This document shows, piece after piece, positions 18,757 through 28,082 of a stretch of 64,000 bases of DNA (positions within the stretch are counted from its first letter, which is position 1; each line of letters opens with the position of its first letter). Below the pieces are notes generated by a model that worked only from the letters and a program-made list of their open reading frames with translations, did not search any database and was not told the DNA's origin. Made by a program: the position numbers and the translations under genes. The DNA is from Fibrobacterota bacterium (lineage in GTDB: Bacteria; Fibrobacterota; Chitinivibrionia; Chitinivibrionales; FEN-1185), in assembly GCA_003165595.1 (NCBI GenBank), contig PLWQ01000033.1, positions 27,499 to 91,498 on the forward strand. Direction: 5' to 3'.

Positions 18757-18772
18757 CGAAACGTCCCGGGCA

Positions 18773-19600
18773 TCATGGATTTCGTTGGTTTCGAACAATA
18801 TGCCTTTTTATGGTTTGAACAGGGTGAAGCAATTTGTCTTTTATCAGCCTGTCTATTATTGATCTGTGGCACATGGTTTGAATATGGTAGATTTCCCTAA
18901 TTAACTCTTCAAGGTTCGCCATATAAAATTCCTCGTGATTGCGAATTATTTGCGCGTGCATTTTCACCTTATTCTGCTCTGTCATTGAATGAACCATCGA
19001 CTTCTTTCGTACCCGGTATTCATGCAAAACTTCAGGAATTCTGTAAACCTTCTTGCCTGTGGAAATAATAGAAAGCCAGAAATCCCAGTCTTCCCAGCCA
19101 TATTTCATGTTTGGATTATACCCCTTTAGTCTCTCCCAATCACTACGCCAAAAAAATGCGCAGTGAAAAATCAGGTTATGAAAGAGCATTTCCTTCAAAG
19201 AATATTCGGGGAGAAGCCATCTCCCGTGTTTTTCACCGAAAAATTCTGCATTGCAATATACTATGCCGATCTCTTTATCTGTTTGCAATATTCTTACAGA
19301 CTTTTCGAGATACGTGGGTGCGATTTTGTCATCCGAATCAAGCGGCAGAATGATCGGCGCCTGCGCCTCGCGGATACCGTTATTACGAGCAGATGCGAGT
19401 CCTTGGTTAGATGTATGAAGGACTCTTATTTTGGGATGGTGTATGTTTTTGAGAATTTCAACGGTTTGTGGATCCGTCGAACCATCATTAACAACGATAA
19501 TTTCGAAATTTTGGAAGGTTTGGTTCAGAACCGAATCTATAGTTTCATGAATATACTGCCCATGATTGAAGCACGGTATTATGACGCTTACGTCAGGCAT
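18773..19600 (-). CDS. Glycosyltransferase family 2
   Basis: A 275-residue GT-A glycosyltransferase. Motifs: VSVIIPCFNHGQYIHETIDSV, VNDGSTDPQT, ILPLDSDDKIAPTYLEK (DxD-type metal site), and YGWEDWDFWLSI with the ED catalytic-base region. ATG 19600 is taken rather than TTG 19609. It is followed closely by the methyltransferase, and preceded by a 107-nt gap. The canonical DSDD and WEDWD motifs make it a confident member; the sugar transferred is not predictable. Confidence 0.9.
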   Translation of the reverse strand: MPDVSVIIPCFNHGQYIHETIDSVLNQTFQNFEIIVVNDGSTDPQTVEILKNIHHPKIRVLHTSNQGLASARNNGIREAQAPIILPLDSDDKIAPTYLEKSVRILQTDKEIGIVYCNAEFFGEKHGRWLLPEYSLKEMLFHNLIFHCAFFWRSDWERLKGYNPNMKYGWEDWDFWLSIISTGKKVYRIPEVLHEYRVRKKSMVHSMTEQNKVKMHAQIIRNHEEFYMANLEELIREIYHIQTMCHRSIIDRLIKDKLLHPVQTIKRHIVRNQRNP

Positions 19601-19707
19601 AGAATCCAACCTATGTTTCGGCTATTGCGTAGCAAAACCGAAAAATCGAGAGCGGGTTTCACTACGCATTCAATCACCAAGTAATTTACTTGTTGGTGGT
19701 TTTTCAG

Positions 19708-21258
19708 TCAAGGAGAGACCACTGTCGGCAAGTATTCGATTATCGAGTATTCCAGCGGCTGCTGATTCCTTGGTTTTTTACAATTCCAATACTTGACAAC
19801 CCAAAGGTTTTTCTCCATGCTGCCATTCTGACATCGGCACTTGATACAATTAGGAACCAAGCAGTTATTTGAAGCCTCGTTATTGCATGGATACCAATCC
19901 GCAAAGTACCCAAGATACCTATTCGAAAGTGTGCAAGCTGTCTCAGTTAATAGCCCGGCTCGCATGAGAGCATCTCCTGAAATTGCTGAGCTATCCTTTG
20001 GAACATCAACAGCGCTCCAGGAACATATTTTGAATCCCCGGTCCACAAAGTACGTCATTGCTGTCGCGGCATTGTAGACGCTCCTAGATGTACTGTCGTC
20101 TAACCAGCTTCGCATAGTGTAATACCATATATTCATGATGACATTATCCTTGATCCATTGCCTTCCGGCCGCAGGAAGATAATTGACTTTCCTGCCCTTA
20201 AACAGCATACCGGCAGTGTCGGGGAAATCAAGGACATCCATATTCCGGCCTTCACGCGCGGCGAGTTTGACTGTTTCATTATCGTTGTTCAAGAAAAAAT
20301 GGTAGGGGACTCCGCCATAATATTCCGGATCGAACATTTCGGCCAGAATCATGACCTTTGTTTTACCGGGAAAAGAGCTATCGATTGCGGTCTTTGCCCT
20401 TTTGTAAATGTTGTAGGCATACAGGCACTTTACGCCCATAGCCTTGTCTTTGAATTGACAGATATATTCCGAATCGATAGCGCCGCCCGATGACGGTCGC
20501 AATTGTTGCATGCCAGGCAACAGGTATCGCCTGTAGCCGCCTCCGGAGATCGTATCTATCCACCAGTTTTCATCATATGACAAAAGAATATATGGCAAAA
20601 AATCCGGCGCTCCGGACAATGAGTCATGGTATCGATATTCAGCGAGAGTATCGTACGGGTGCATTCCATGGGCCATTATGTATTCTTCTCTTACCCGTGC
20701 GATAATCTCTCCAAAATAAGCATCAAAGCCTTTCCAGTGAGGCCTGGTTGAGTCATCTGCAAGGGGCGTACACCAGGCATCCTTCCCGCAGTTGTCATTA
20801 CCACATCGTTTTGCGCTACCGTGATTCATTGCAATTTCCGGGAGACAAGCCCAATCCGAACCGTATTGGGTCGAAACGGTAAAGCTTGGGATAAGCATAA
20901 GCTTATACTTCCAGGCTTTTACGAAAGCTTCCCTGAAGGTTTCCCAGACTTTCTTTTGACCATCGGGGAAGACATGCATGGCTGTCGGATAGAATACGGA
21001 TTCGCGCAGTTTTAGATCATCATATTCAGCAACGGTACCTGAGGCGACCACGTAGTTGTAACCATTTGATTGGAGCCTTTTCAGGAGAGAATCGGGAACA
21101 TAGCTTTTGGGCCATCCGCAGCATGACTTATTAATCCTGAGCCTTTCTGGGGACAACAATAAGATGCCTTGCATGTTGGCGCCTCTCACTTCCAGATGCT
21201 TTTGGCCAGACACGAGCATGCAAAGACAAGACACCAAAAGAAGGGTTCTTCTGAACAA
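19708..21258 (-). CDS. Secreted protein of unknown function, possibly glycoside-hydrolase-like
   Basis: A 516-residue protein with an N-terminal signal sequence (hydrophobic residues about 5-17, then GQKH). I do not recognise a named family. The body is rich in aromatic and acidic residues, with patterns such as YVVASGTVAEYDDLK, YILLSYDENWWIDT, KVMILAEMFDPEYYGG and FKICSWSAVDVP. Alternating strands ending in D/E/W suggest a TIM-barrel carbohydrate-active fold. The last 60 residues contain clustered cysteines, likely disulfides. It starts with TTG behind GAGG, 15 nt after the radical SAM gene, so the two are probably one transcript. A role in trimming or recognising the surface glycan is inference. 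Confidence 0.6.
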   Translation of the reverse strand: MFRRTLLLVSCLCMLVSGQKHLEVRGANMQGILLLSPERLRINKSCCGWPKSYVPDSLLKRLQSNGYNYVVASGTVAEYDDLKLRESVFYPTAMHVFPDGQKKVWETFREAFVKAWKYKLMLIPSFTVSTQYGSDWACLPEIAMNHGSAKRCGNDNCGKDAWCTPLADDSTRPHWKGFDAYFGEIIARVREEYIMAHGMHPYDTLAEYRYHDSLSGAPDFLPYILLSYDENWWIDTISGGGYRRYLLPGMQQLRPSSGGAIDSEYICQFKDKAMGVKCLYAYNIYKRAKTAIDSSFPGKTKVMILAEMFDPEYYGGVPYHFFLNNDNETVKLAAREGRNMDVLDFPDTAGMLFKGRKVNYLPAAGRQWIKDNVIMNIWYYTMRSWLDDSTSRSVYNAATAMTYFVDRGFKICSWSAVDVPKDSSAISGDALMRAGLLTETACTLSNRYLGYFADWYPCNNEASNNCLVPNCIKCRCQNGSMEKNLWVVKYWNCKKPRNQQPLEYSIIEYLPTVVSP

Positions 21259-21273
21259 ACAGGCCTCTTTCCG

Positions 21274-22743
21274 TCATACGAATCTACGATAGACCCGCGC
21301 CACAAGCGCCCTCACCAGAAACGTCCCTGAAATCTTCTCCAGCATTCTCATCGCAATATATCCCCTCCATAGAGGCTGCCGGGGGAACAGCGCTCCCATA
21401 ATGAGCCGCACGGGCAAGAGTATCAGCGCTCCCTCATCGAACATGAAGAAATTGTGATTCCATGCCGCGGCGACCGACACCAGCGCCTTGAGTTTCTTTA
21501 TGGTGAGCGAGCCGGGTTGGTAGGCAACGGGCTGGAGAAAGTTGTCGTCCGGTGAACGCTTCTGCTCGGCCTTCCACGTGTCTGCAATGGGCGCGCCATT
21601 GTACACTCTGATGCCTACCGCAATGCTCACAAGGTCCAGCATGGAAGCCGTGCGGGAAATGTTTGAGAACGTTTCCCTGATAGTTTCCGTGGTTTCGCCG
21701 GGCGCGCCAATGATCAGGTACCATATCACGGGAATGCGGGTTTTGTGAATAACAGCCGCTGCGGCCCTGATATCGTCCACCGTGAAATTCTTTGCAAGGG
21801 ATTTGAGCATGGGATCGTTCATGGCCTCGATGCTGAAGCACGCTTCGATGAATCCGGCCTTCTGCATGAGCCCGGCAAGCTCGCTGTCCATGAACCGCGG
21901 GTTCAACCCCATGGTCAGCAGGCGCAGGTTTAACTTTCGGGAAATTACTTCCCTCAGCACTGCCTTTGCGTGGCCGAGCGGCACGTTGAATGTGCTGTCC
22001 ACGATTTCCACCGTGCGAATATTCGTGGCTTTCACGAAATCCTCGATTTCGTCCGCCACGGCCGCCGGAGATCGCAGGCGGTAGGCCCGGCCTTCGAGGC
22101 GGTTGTAGGTGCAATAGGTGCACGCAAGCGCGCAACCGCGCTTGGTCTGGATCGAAAACGGCGTGTTGTACAGCTTGTAAAGGCCTATGTCAAGGTATTT
22201 CTGCGGCCGCGCCGCCGGGAGGCTGTCGAGGTTGTCCACGAAATCCGGGGCGTTGACCTCCGTTACCACTCCGTTGCGCCGCATAACGAGCCCCGGCAGG
22301 CCGCTTGTGCTTTGCCCCGCCTGCATGCGCCGTGCAAACGCGGCCATGGCGCTTTCGCCGTCTCCCTGGACGGCATACTCGCAGTCGAAATACGAAAGCA
22401 GCTCCGGGCCGTTGATGCCCGCCGCCGCTCCTCCCAGCACGATGGGGCCGGCAAACGCCCGCTTGAGCGGAAGGAGCATGTCTTCCTTTACTTTGTCAAG
22501 CATGAACGCGGGGCGGACGCCGTTGGCCGTATCGATATTCCGGATGCCGACGCCCACCATGTCCGGCGAAAATGAAGAGACCGCGGCGGCGATTGTGCGG
22601 CCCGGGGCCAGGGAGAAGCACAGGTCAAGCACCCGCACCTGGTGGCCGGCCGCCTCGAGGGATGCCGCCACGGAGCACAGCCCGATGGGCATCACCGGGA
22701 AAGGGACCTTGTGCCTGTTTGTATTGATGAGAAGAATGCGCAT
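21274..22743 (-). CDS. B12-binding-domain radical SAM protein
   Basis: A 489-residue protein. The N-terminal part (about 1-150) has the cobalamin-binding-like layout: MRILLINTN, PIGLCSVAASLEAAGHQVRVLD, GPIVLGGAAA. The radical SAM core follows, with the cluster motif CALACTYC (C-x3-C-x2-C, about residue 209) after TKRGC, and downstream LTMGLNPRF and ACFSIEAMNDPMLKSL. The His of the typical DxHxxG cobalamin motif is not evident, so B12 binding is uncertain. It lies between DUF4175 and the secreted protein, 12 and 15 nt away. Reaction unknown. Confidence 0.85.
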   Translation of the reverse strand: MRILLINTNRHKVPFPVMPIGLCSVAASLEAAGHQVRVLDLCFSLAPGRTIAAAVSSFSPDMVGVGIRNIDTANGVRPAFMLDKVKEDMLLPLKRAFAGPIVLGGAAAGINGPELLSYFDCEYAVQGDGESAMAAFARRMQAGQSTSGLPGLVMRRNGVVTEVNAPDFVDNLDSLPAARPQKYLDIGLYKLYNTPFSIQTKRGCALACTYCTYNRLEGRAYRLRSPAAVADEIEDFVKATNIRTVEIVDSTFNVPLGHAKAVLREVISRKLNLRLLTMGLNPRFMDSELAGLMQKAGFIEACFSIEAMNDPMLKSLAKNFTVDDIRAAAAVIHKTRIPVIWYLIIGAPGETTETIRETFSNISRTASMLDLVSIAVGIRVYNGAPIADTWKAEQKRSPDDNFLQPVAYQPGSLTIKKLKALVSVAAAWNHNFFMFDEGALILLPVRLIMGALFPRQPLWRGYIAMRMLEKISGTFLVRALVARVYRRFV

Positions 22744-22755
22744 AAGGAAAGGAGC

Positions 22756-25700
22756 CTATTTTTCCTTAAGGAACAGAACGCCGAGTGAATCGAAGTAGCT
22801 CTTTACGGAAAACCGGTAGCTCTCCGGAAAATTGCCCGCAAACGCCCGCTGACGCAGCCGGTAGTAGGTGTCCAGACCCCGTGAATCGTTTGACGCGCCG
22901 AGGTCGTCCTGCTGCGGCGAAAAGACCGATTTCGCCGACTGCGAAGTCCGCTGTTCCTTGCCCTCGTCCTGTTTGTGCTGCGATAGCGAGGTCTCGAGCA
23001 TACGCGACAGAAACCGGTCCTGACGGTCGCGCAGCTCTTGAGACGGGTTGGCGAACATGGTCGAGAGCTTCCTTGCCTCGTCTTCGAGTTCTCTTGCCCT
23101 TTTGTCAAGTGATGTGCCGGCCTCTTTCCCGTATTTGTCTGCAAGCCGCTTAAGCTCGTCGGCGATCGCTTTTTGCGCGGCGGCTGCCTGGGCCTTCGCG
23201 CGCTGCGAGCCGGAGCCCTGCTTGCCGCCTGCCTGCTTCGATCCTTTTCCGTCATTGCCCTCGGTCCCGCCCTCGCCGAGCATGCCGCGCAGCAGTTCGC
23301 CGGTGGCGGCGTTGAGAAGAGCCTGCCGGGACGACAGCCGGCGCAGACCGGACATCATGCCGCCCATGCCGCTGCTTTGCGCCTGCGACTCGCCGCTCAA
23401 CTGCCCAAGCGCGTCGAGCGAGGTCTGGGCGATGGCGCCGAGGTCCGATGCCGGTCCCTCGGAGAAGATCTGCCGGTTGGCTCCGGACAAGAGCGAAGTT
23501 GCATCCCGGAGCGAAGCTGCCGCATGGTCGTAGGATTTCTTGAGCGAGAGCAGCGACTGGGGCGACACCATGGCGAGGCGGTTCATCTTTTCCATGCTGC
23601 TCAAAAGAGCGCTCGAAAGGTTCTGTTCGAGCTCCGCCGTCTCTCCGGCGGACCCATCCGGCGCACGGGAGGCCTCGGCAATCGACTGCTGCATCCGGGC
23701 CATGCTCAGCGCATCGTGGGTGATGTCTAGAAGCACCTCGCGTTCCTTCCCGAATCGCCTGGCCATGGCGCTACTTTGCATATCGGATAGATTCTCCGCA
23801 AGAGAGGAAAGGAGCCCGGCCATGGCGCTCATGTCGTCCTTTGAAGGCAGAACCTTGCCCCTCAGGCTCGATTGCATGGATTTTTGAAGTGGACACAGCT
23901 TATCGAGCGCGGGAAGCTGGATTTTGGAGAACAAAGCCGAGTCGGATTGCTGCGCATTCTTGTCTACATCCGAAAGCAGGCCGTTTACCCCCTTGCAGAC
24001 GCCTTCTTGTTTGGAAAGACATTCGCCGGCGTTGCGCGGCAGCGAAGCTGCATCCTGCTGCTCCCTGGCGAGGCGCTCGGCGTTTGCGGCAAGCCTGGCA
24101 AGCGCCTGGTCGCGTTTGAGCGCCTGGAGGAACTTGAGCGTTGTTTCAAGCCTGGATGCCAGGTCCGGAAGCGTGTTCTTGAGTTTTTCCAGCGATTCCC
24201 GGAGGTCGCGCATGGACACGGATTCGTTGCCCTTGGGCGTTGAAAAAAGCAGGCTGTCGCCGTACTGCTGCCGAAGGTCTTCGATTGCCTTCTGCACCTC
24301 GTTCATCTTCGACAGCAGGTCCGAGGGCGCCGACTGTTCCTGTTTGAGTTTGTCAACAGCTTCCCGGAACGACTGCACGGCCTTGGACAGCGAGTCGGCC
24401 TGCGCGGCCATTTCCTGCTTGAGGTCGCGGACGATCTGCTGTTGCTCCCACGAGAGTGACTTTTTCCCCTGGGCCGATTGCATGAGGCCGGCAAGGGACT
24501 GCTGAAGGTCGCTGTTCTTCCGTTGCGCCGATTGCAGCGCGTGCTCTGTGTAGTCCTGTTCCTGCGATACGTCCTGGTGAATTTCCTCGAAGCTCGGCAC
24601 GCGAAAGAAGAAAGTGTCCGACGCAACGCACTGAGAACCACGAAAGGCCCGGTTGTCGCACGCGTTGGCCCAGTATCGCAAAGTGTCGCCCGGGTACAGC
24701 GAAAAGCCGGACAGCGCGAGGGGCAGTTGGAGACGGGCCAGCTTTACCATGCTGTCCCGCTGCGAAAAAACGCGCTGGACGTAAGGCAGGGCCTGCTCCG
24801 CGTTCTTTTGCGTCGTCACCGACATGCCGCGGATTCCTATATCGTCAATCGCCTCGACCCACAGCGTTTCACGCATGGCCGCGGAACAGTCTTTGTTCCG
24901 GCCGGGCTTTTCGAAATAGACCGACGGCGGGGCGTCGGGGATCACCTCCATGGAGAAAAGCGGGATCGAATCGCTAGCCTGGCCGAAGGTGTCGACAAGA
25001 GCGAAGGTATAGCTGCGGCGAGACGCGACAACCACCTCGCCCTCCGCCTCGCTCCCGGTAACGGACAGCGCCATGGTATCCGCGCCGGGCGACACGAATT
25101 TTGCGCGTTTGAGCGGATAGGCCGCGCTCAGATAAAAATGCGCCTCTGTCCCCGGGTACGCGGCGAAATTCCCCTGCCCTTCGGGAAGCGCGGCCGGCTT
25201 GAGCCCGGTATAGCGGGGAGGCGTTACAAGGATTCGAAGTCCCGACAACTGGGGCTTCGGGACAACGAATAGCGTATCCGGCGGGAAAGCGGTATTTCCC
25301 AATGTAAATTGATACGCAACCGACCGGGTGACGGCGCCGAGCGAAAGCGAGAACCGGCCGGAGTCGCCTGGCGACAACAGCGAGTTCGCAACCGGGGTGC
25401 CGTCGAGAGCGGCGCAGATCAGGCGGCATGACGGGAAGTACGGCGAAACCGGGGAAAGCCGCACCGTGCACGACGCGCCGGTGGGCACATGCACCGTTCC
25501 CGGCCACACCACGGCGTGCACGGGGCTAAAATAGGAAAAAGGCAGCTTCCAGAACGCGGCGCATCTCGGTTGCAAGAACAGCCCGCTCAGCACAAGAGCG
25601 GCAGCCGAAACGGCCAGCGCTATGCCGAGCCGCCGCAAGCCGGGGGCAGCCGGTCGTGATGGACAAAGGTGAATTGCGGCGGCCCCCTGCTCGTACACCG

Positions 25701-26064
25701 CGGCGGCAAGATCGGCCGAGCCGGCCGGCTTGGAACGTGAGAGTTCCAGGGAAAGCGACAGCCACGGATGCGGCAGGCGCGCCTGAGATTCGGCGGTGCA
25801 GGCCACGGCCGCAAGGCCGGGCCTGCGCCACCAGAAGATGTCGATTGCTGATGCCGCCGCACCGGCCGCAAGCGCCGCGACCAATAGATCCCAGAGAACG
25901 GGAAGCACCACCCATGGAAACACGGCGAAAAGAACCTGGACAAGCGCGCATCCGGCGCATACGGCGGCAAGGATCATCAGGCACCGCCGCACCAGGGCTG
26001 CTGCGGCAAATCGCCGCCGCAGCATGCGCACAAAGAGCGTAACTTCCTTGAGATGTTGGTTCAT
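22756..26064 (-). CDS. DUF4175-family membrane/coiled-coil protein
   Basis: A 1102-residue protein. Two hydrophobic helices near the N terminus (about 27-70) and another at about 150-168 anchor it. Beta-rich, Ig-like periplasmic segments follow (about 190-500), containing LRILVTPPRYTGLKPAALPEG. A long Gln/Lys/Glu-rich coiled-coil region then runs from about 510 to 900, and a low-complexity Gly/Gln/Lys segment (about 960-1000) precedes the C terminus. This is the layout of DUF4175 proteins, which in Bacteroidetes-type genomes sit beside DUF4159 and MoxR/DUF58 genes. The start overlaps the DUF4159 gene by 4 nt. Function is unknown; a cell-envelope role is the usual guess. Confidence 0.75.
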   Translation of the reverse strand: MNQHLKEVTLFVRMLRRRFAAAALVRRCLMILAAVCAGCALVQVLFAVFPWVVLPVLWDLLVAALAAGAAASAIDIFWWRRPGLAAVACTAESQARLPHPWLSLSLELSRSKPAGSADLAAAVYEQGAAAIHLCPSRPAAPGLRRLGIALAVSAAALVLSGLFLQPRCAAFWKLPFSYFSPVHAVVWPGTVHVPTGASCTVRLSPVSPYFPSCRLICAALDGTPVANSLLSPGDSGRFSLSLGAVTRSVAYQFTLGNTAFPPDTLFVVPKPQLSGLRILVTPPRYTGLKPAALPEGQGNFAAYPGTEAHFYLSAAYPLKRAKFVSPGADTMALSVTGSEAEGEVVVASRRSYTFALVDTFGQASDSIPLFSMEVIPDAPPSVYFEKPGRNKDCSAAMRETLWVEAIDDIGIRGMSVTTQKNAEQALPYVQRVFSQRDSMVKLARLQLPLALSGFSLYPGDTLRYWANACDNRAFRGSQCVASDTFFFRVPSFEEIHQDVSQEQDYTEHALQSAQRKNSDLQQSLAGLMQSAQGKKSLSWEQQQIVRDLKQEMAAQADSLSKAVQSFREAVDKLKQEQSAPSDLLSKMNEVQKAIEDLRQQYGDSLLFSTPKGNESVSMRDLRESLEKLKNTLPDLASRLETTLKFLQALKRDQALARLAANAERLAREQQDAASLPRNAGECLSKQEGVCKGVNGLLSDVDKNAQQSDSALFSKIQLPALDKLCPLQKSMQSSLRGKVLPSKDDMSAMAGLLSSLAENLSDMQSSAMARRFGKEREVLLDITHDALSMARMQQSIAEASRAPDGSAGETAELEQNLSSALLSSMEKMNRLAMVSPQSLLSLKKSYDHAAASLRDATSLLSGANRQIFSEGPASDLGAIAQTSLDALGQLSGESQAQSSGMGGMMSGLRRLSSRQALLNAATGELLRGMLGEGGTEGNDGKGSKQAGGKQGSGSQRAKAQAAAAQKAIADELKRLADKYGKEAGTSLDKRARELEDEARKLSTMFANPSQELRDRQDRFLSRMLETSLSQHKQDEGKEQRTSQSAKSVFSPQQDDLGASNDSRGLDTYYRLRQRAFAGNFPESYRFSVKSYFDSLGVLFLKEK

Positions 26065-26723
26065 GGATTAAAGAACCAGGCAACGATGTTTACGCCCATG
26101 TCAAGCGCGGCGCGATGCAGCACGGGAGGGTCCGGGTAGACGCCGACATCTTCCATGCCGTCGCCGATGTCCGAGCTGAACGCGTAGAAAACCACCAGGC
26201 GGTTGTCAAAGAAGATCCCCAGACCCTTGGCCGGAAGACCGTCGTGCTCGTGAATCTTGGGCAGGCCGGCCAGCTTATGTACGCTGGAGTAGATCGGGTG
26301 GGACAAGGGCACTATAACGAGCGGGTTTTCCGGAAACAGGGCGTTCATCTCGCTCCGGAACGACTTGTCCATGCCGTAGTCGTCGTTGGCAAGGAGGAAA
26401 CCTCCGTTGACGAGAAAGGTCCTGAGTCTCACCCGTTCTTCAGGTGAAAAATGCACGTTGCCGTGGCCGGTCATGTAGAGAAACGGGTAGTGGAACAGGG
26501 TGGGGTCCATTATCCGGACAACTGCAACGGTATCGCAAACGGGAATGGCGGTTTCCTTCTTTACAGCGTCCACAAGGTTGGGCAGCGATGAAGGTCCGTT
26601 GTACCAATCGCCGCCGCCGCCATACCGGAGGCGGGCAATGGTAAGTTCGCATTTGTCGGCAGGAAGCGCCGCCGCGACCAGCGATATGACGAAGAGGATT
26701 GCAGCGCAGGACATTTTTCTCAT
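26061..26723 (-). CDS. DUF4159 domain protein, exported
   Basis: A 220-residue protein with a signal peptide (about 1-21) and a DUF4159 domain over the rest. Typical elements are LTIARLRYGGGGDWYNGP, LFHYPFLYMTGHGNVHFSPEE, LRTFLVNGGFLLANDDYG and MGVNIVAWF. The family has a class-I glutamine-amidotransferase-like (ThuA-like) fold. The start is uncertain: ATG 26723 has a poor ribosome site and a second Met is three codons later. It is the first gene of a minus-strand run continuing into DUF4175 and the radical SAM gene. DUF4159 proteins commonly accompany MoxR-ATPase and BatA-like envelope systems, but those partners are not in the window. Confidence 0.82.
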   Translation of the reverse strand: MRKMSCAAILFVISLVAAALPADKCELTIARLRYGGGGDWYNGPSSLPNLVDAVKKETAIPVCDTVAVVRIMDPTLFHYPFLYMTGHGNVHFSPEERVRLRTFLVNGGFLLANDDYGMDKSFRSEMNALFPENPLVIVPLSHPIYSSVHKLAGLPKIHEHDGLPAKGLGIFFDNRLVVFYAFSSDIGDGMEDVGVYPDPPVLHRAALDMGVNIVAWFFNP

Positions 26724-27129
26724 GGGTTGCCGCGCGGGATGGTGAAGATCCGCGCATCGGCTAAAATAGCATATTCTCCGGGCGGGCGTTGAGTCTCACG
26801 ACAAACACATCGCGGGCAGTTCATTGTGGTGCAAATCCGGCATAGTGAGGGAGAATTGCGGAAGTTTCCGTGCCTTGCCTTTTGCGTTAGGTGGACCGGA
26901 GTAATGCGCCTGCCCAACCGGAAGGGCAGAAAGCGCCGCTAGAGCGCAGTGCAGCCTGACCGCGGCTTGTAGAGGCGCTGCGCCGCAACGTCTCTACAAG
27001 CCCTTGCGGCAGGCGGCACCGAGGCCGACCGGCCGAGCCCGCAGGGAGACCGACCCCGGAAAACAGAGGCGCAAAATCTTGCGCCTCTGTTTTCCGGGGG
27101 AACGCCCAGCCTTTTTCTGAATTGAATTC
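26724..27129. repeat. Intergenic region with family-A GC-rich repeat
   Basis: A 406-nt gap between DUF4159 and secF. About 26935-27110 is a copy of repeat family A: it has the core GGCACCGAGGCCG followed by GGCCGAG, a variable hairpin, and the end GGGGAACGCCC. Two inverted repeats lie inside. One is CTTGTAGAGGCG pairing with CGTCTCTACAAG (about 26968-27001, imperfect). The other is a perfect 21-bp stem at 27054-27074/27079-27099 with a 4-nt loop. No credible gene is seen here. Confidence 0.7.
27054..27099 (-). terminator. Long perfect hairpin downstream of secF
   Basis: A 21-bp perfect inverted repeat with loop AATC lies 31 nt downstream of the secF stop on the minus strand. There is no T-run after it in that direction, so it is more likely an mRNA 3'-end stabiliser or a repeat-family stem than a classic intrinsic terminator. 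Confidence 0.4.
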
Positions 27130-28050
27130 TTATTTCAGTTTCGGCGGAAACCGCTTGTTCCACAACAAGACTATGGGGCTGGCTATGTAGACGGTAGAAT
27201 ACACACCGCTCGCGCACCCGACGAGCATGGCCAGGGAAAAGTCCTGGATCACCTGGCCGCCAAAGAATGAAAACGCGATAAGCACGAAAAGCACGGTGCC
27301 GGTGGTAATAATGGTTCGAGACAGGGTTTGGTTTATGCTCTTATTGATCATGGACTCCACATTGGGGCCCAAGAGCCTGCCGCCCATGTTTTCGCGTACC
27401 CGGTCGAACACCACGATGGTGTCGTTGAGAGAGTACCCCACAATGGTGAGCAGCGCCGCGATGATTCCGAGGGAGATTTCCCTGTTGGTAAGCGAGAAGA
27501 AGCCGAGTGTTATGAAAACGTCGTGAAACAGGCTCAACTCGCCGCCGAGACCGTAGGGAATATTGAAACGAATTCCCATATAAATAACGATGCCCACAAG
27601 GGAAAGAAGCACGGCCCAGAACGCCTTCATCGCGAACTCTGCCCCGATTTTCGATCCCACTTTTTCTTCCCTGCGAACTTCAAACTTGTTCTGGCCATAG
27701 CCGCTGGTAATTGCGCCTTTCACGGCGTCACCAACGGCAGTGCCCTCCGCCTGCTTCTTCACCGTAATCTGGATTTCGTTGTTCTTTGCAGGTCCAATGG
27801 TCTTTATTTCGGGCTGGCCATAGGACAGCGCGGTGACGATGGATCGGATCTTGCCTATGTCGCCGCTTACGGGCTTCTCGAACTTGAGCTGGATTTCGGT
27901 GCCCCCGGTAAACTCGATGGAGGTGTTGAACCCTTTGTGATAAATTATGGATCCTACCGTTATCAAGAGCAGCACACCCGAGATGGAAAAAGCGATTTTC
28001 CAAACCCCGATAAAATTGACGTTGGGAACTTTTTTAAAGATCTGAATCAT
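27130..28050 (-). CDS. secF: Protein translocase subunit SecF
   Basis: A 306-residue RND-type membrane protein of the SecDF complex, which uses the proton gradient to pull secretory proteins through SecYEG. Six transmembrane helices with a large first periplasmic loop are visible. Signatures are FTGGTEIQLKFEKP (the SecF FxGG motif), the VGYSLNDTIVVFDRVREN segment in transmembrane 4-5, and LSRTIITTGTVLFVLIAF. It starts 32 nt after the secD stop, so the pair is an operon in the usual D-then-F order. A YajC gene is not present next to it. Confidence 0.97.
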   Translation of the reverse strand: MIQIFKKVPNVNFIGVWKIAFSISGVLLLITVGSIIYHKGFNTSIEFTGGTEIQLKFEKPVSGDIGKIRSIVTALSYGQPEIKTIGPAKNNEIQITVKKQAEGTAVGDAVKGAITSGYGQNKFEVRREEKVGSKIGAEFAMKAFWAVLLSLVGIVIYMGIRFNIPYGLGGELSLFHDVFITLGFFSLTNREISLGIIAALLTIVGYSLNDTIVVFDRVRENMGGRLLGPNVESMINKSINQTLSRTIITTGTVLFVLIAFSFFGGQVIQDFSLAMLVGCASGVYSTVYIASPIVLLWNKRFPPKLK

Positions 28051-28082
28051 AGAATGAACATCCTTTGCCTGTTTCTATAGTG

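Noticed and set aside
26720-26917. A 65-codon minus-strand frame upstream of DUF4159
   Set aside because: No ribosome site, no motif and a composition like the surrounding intergenic DNA.
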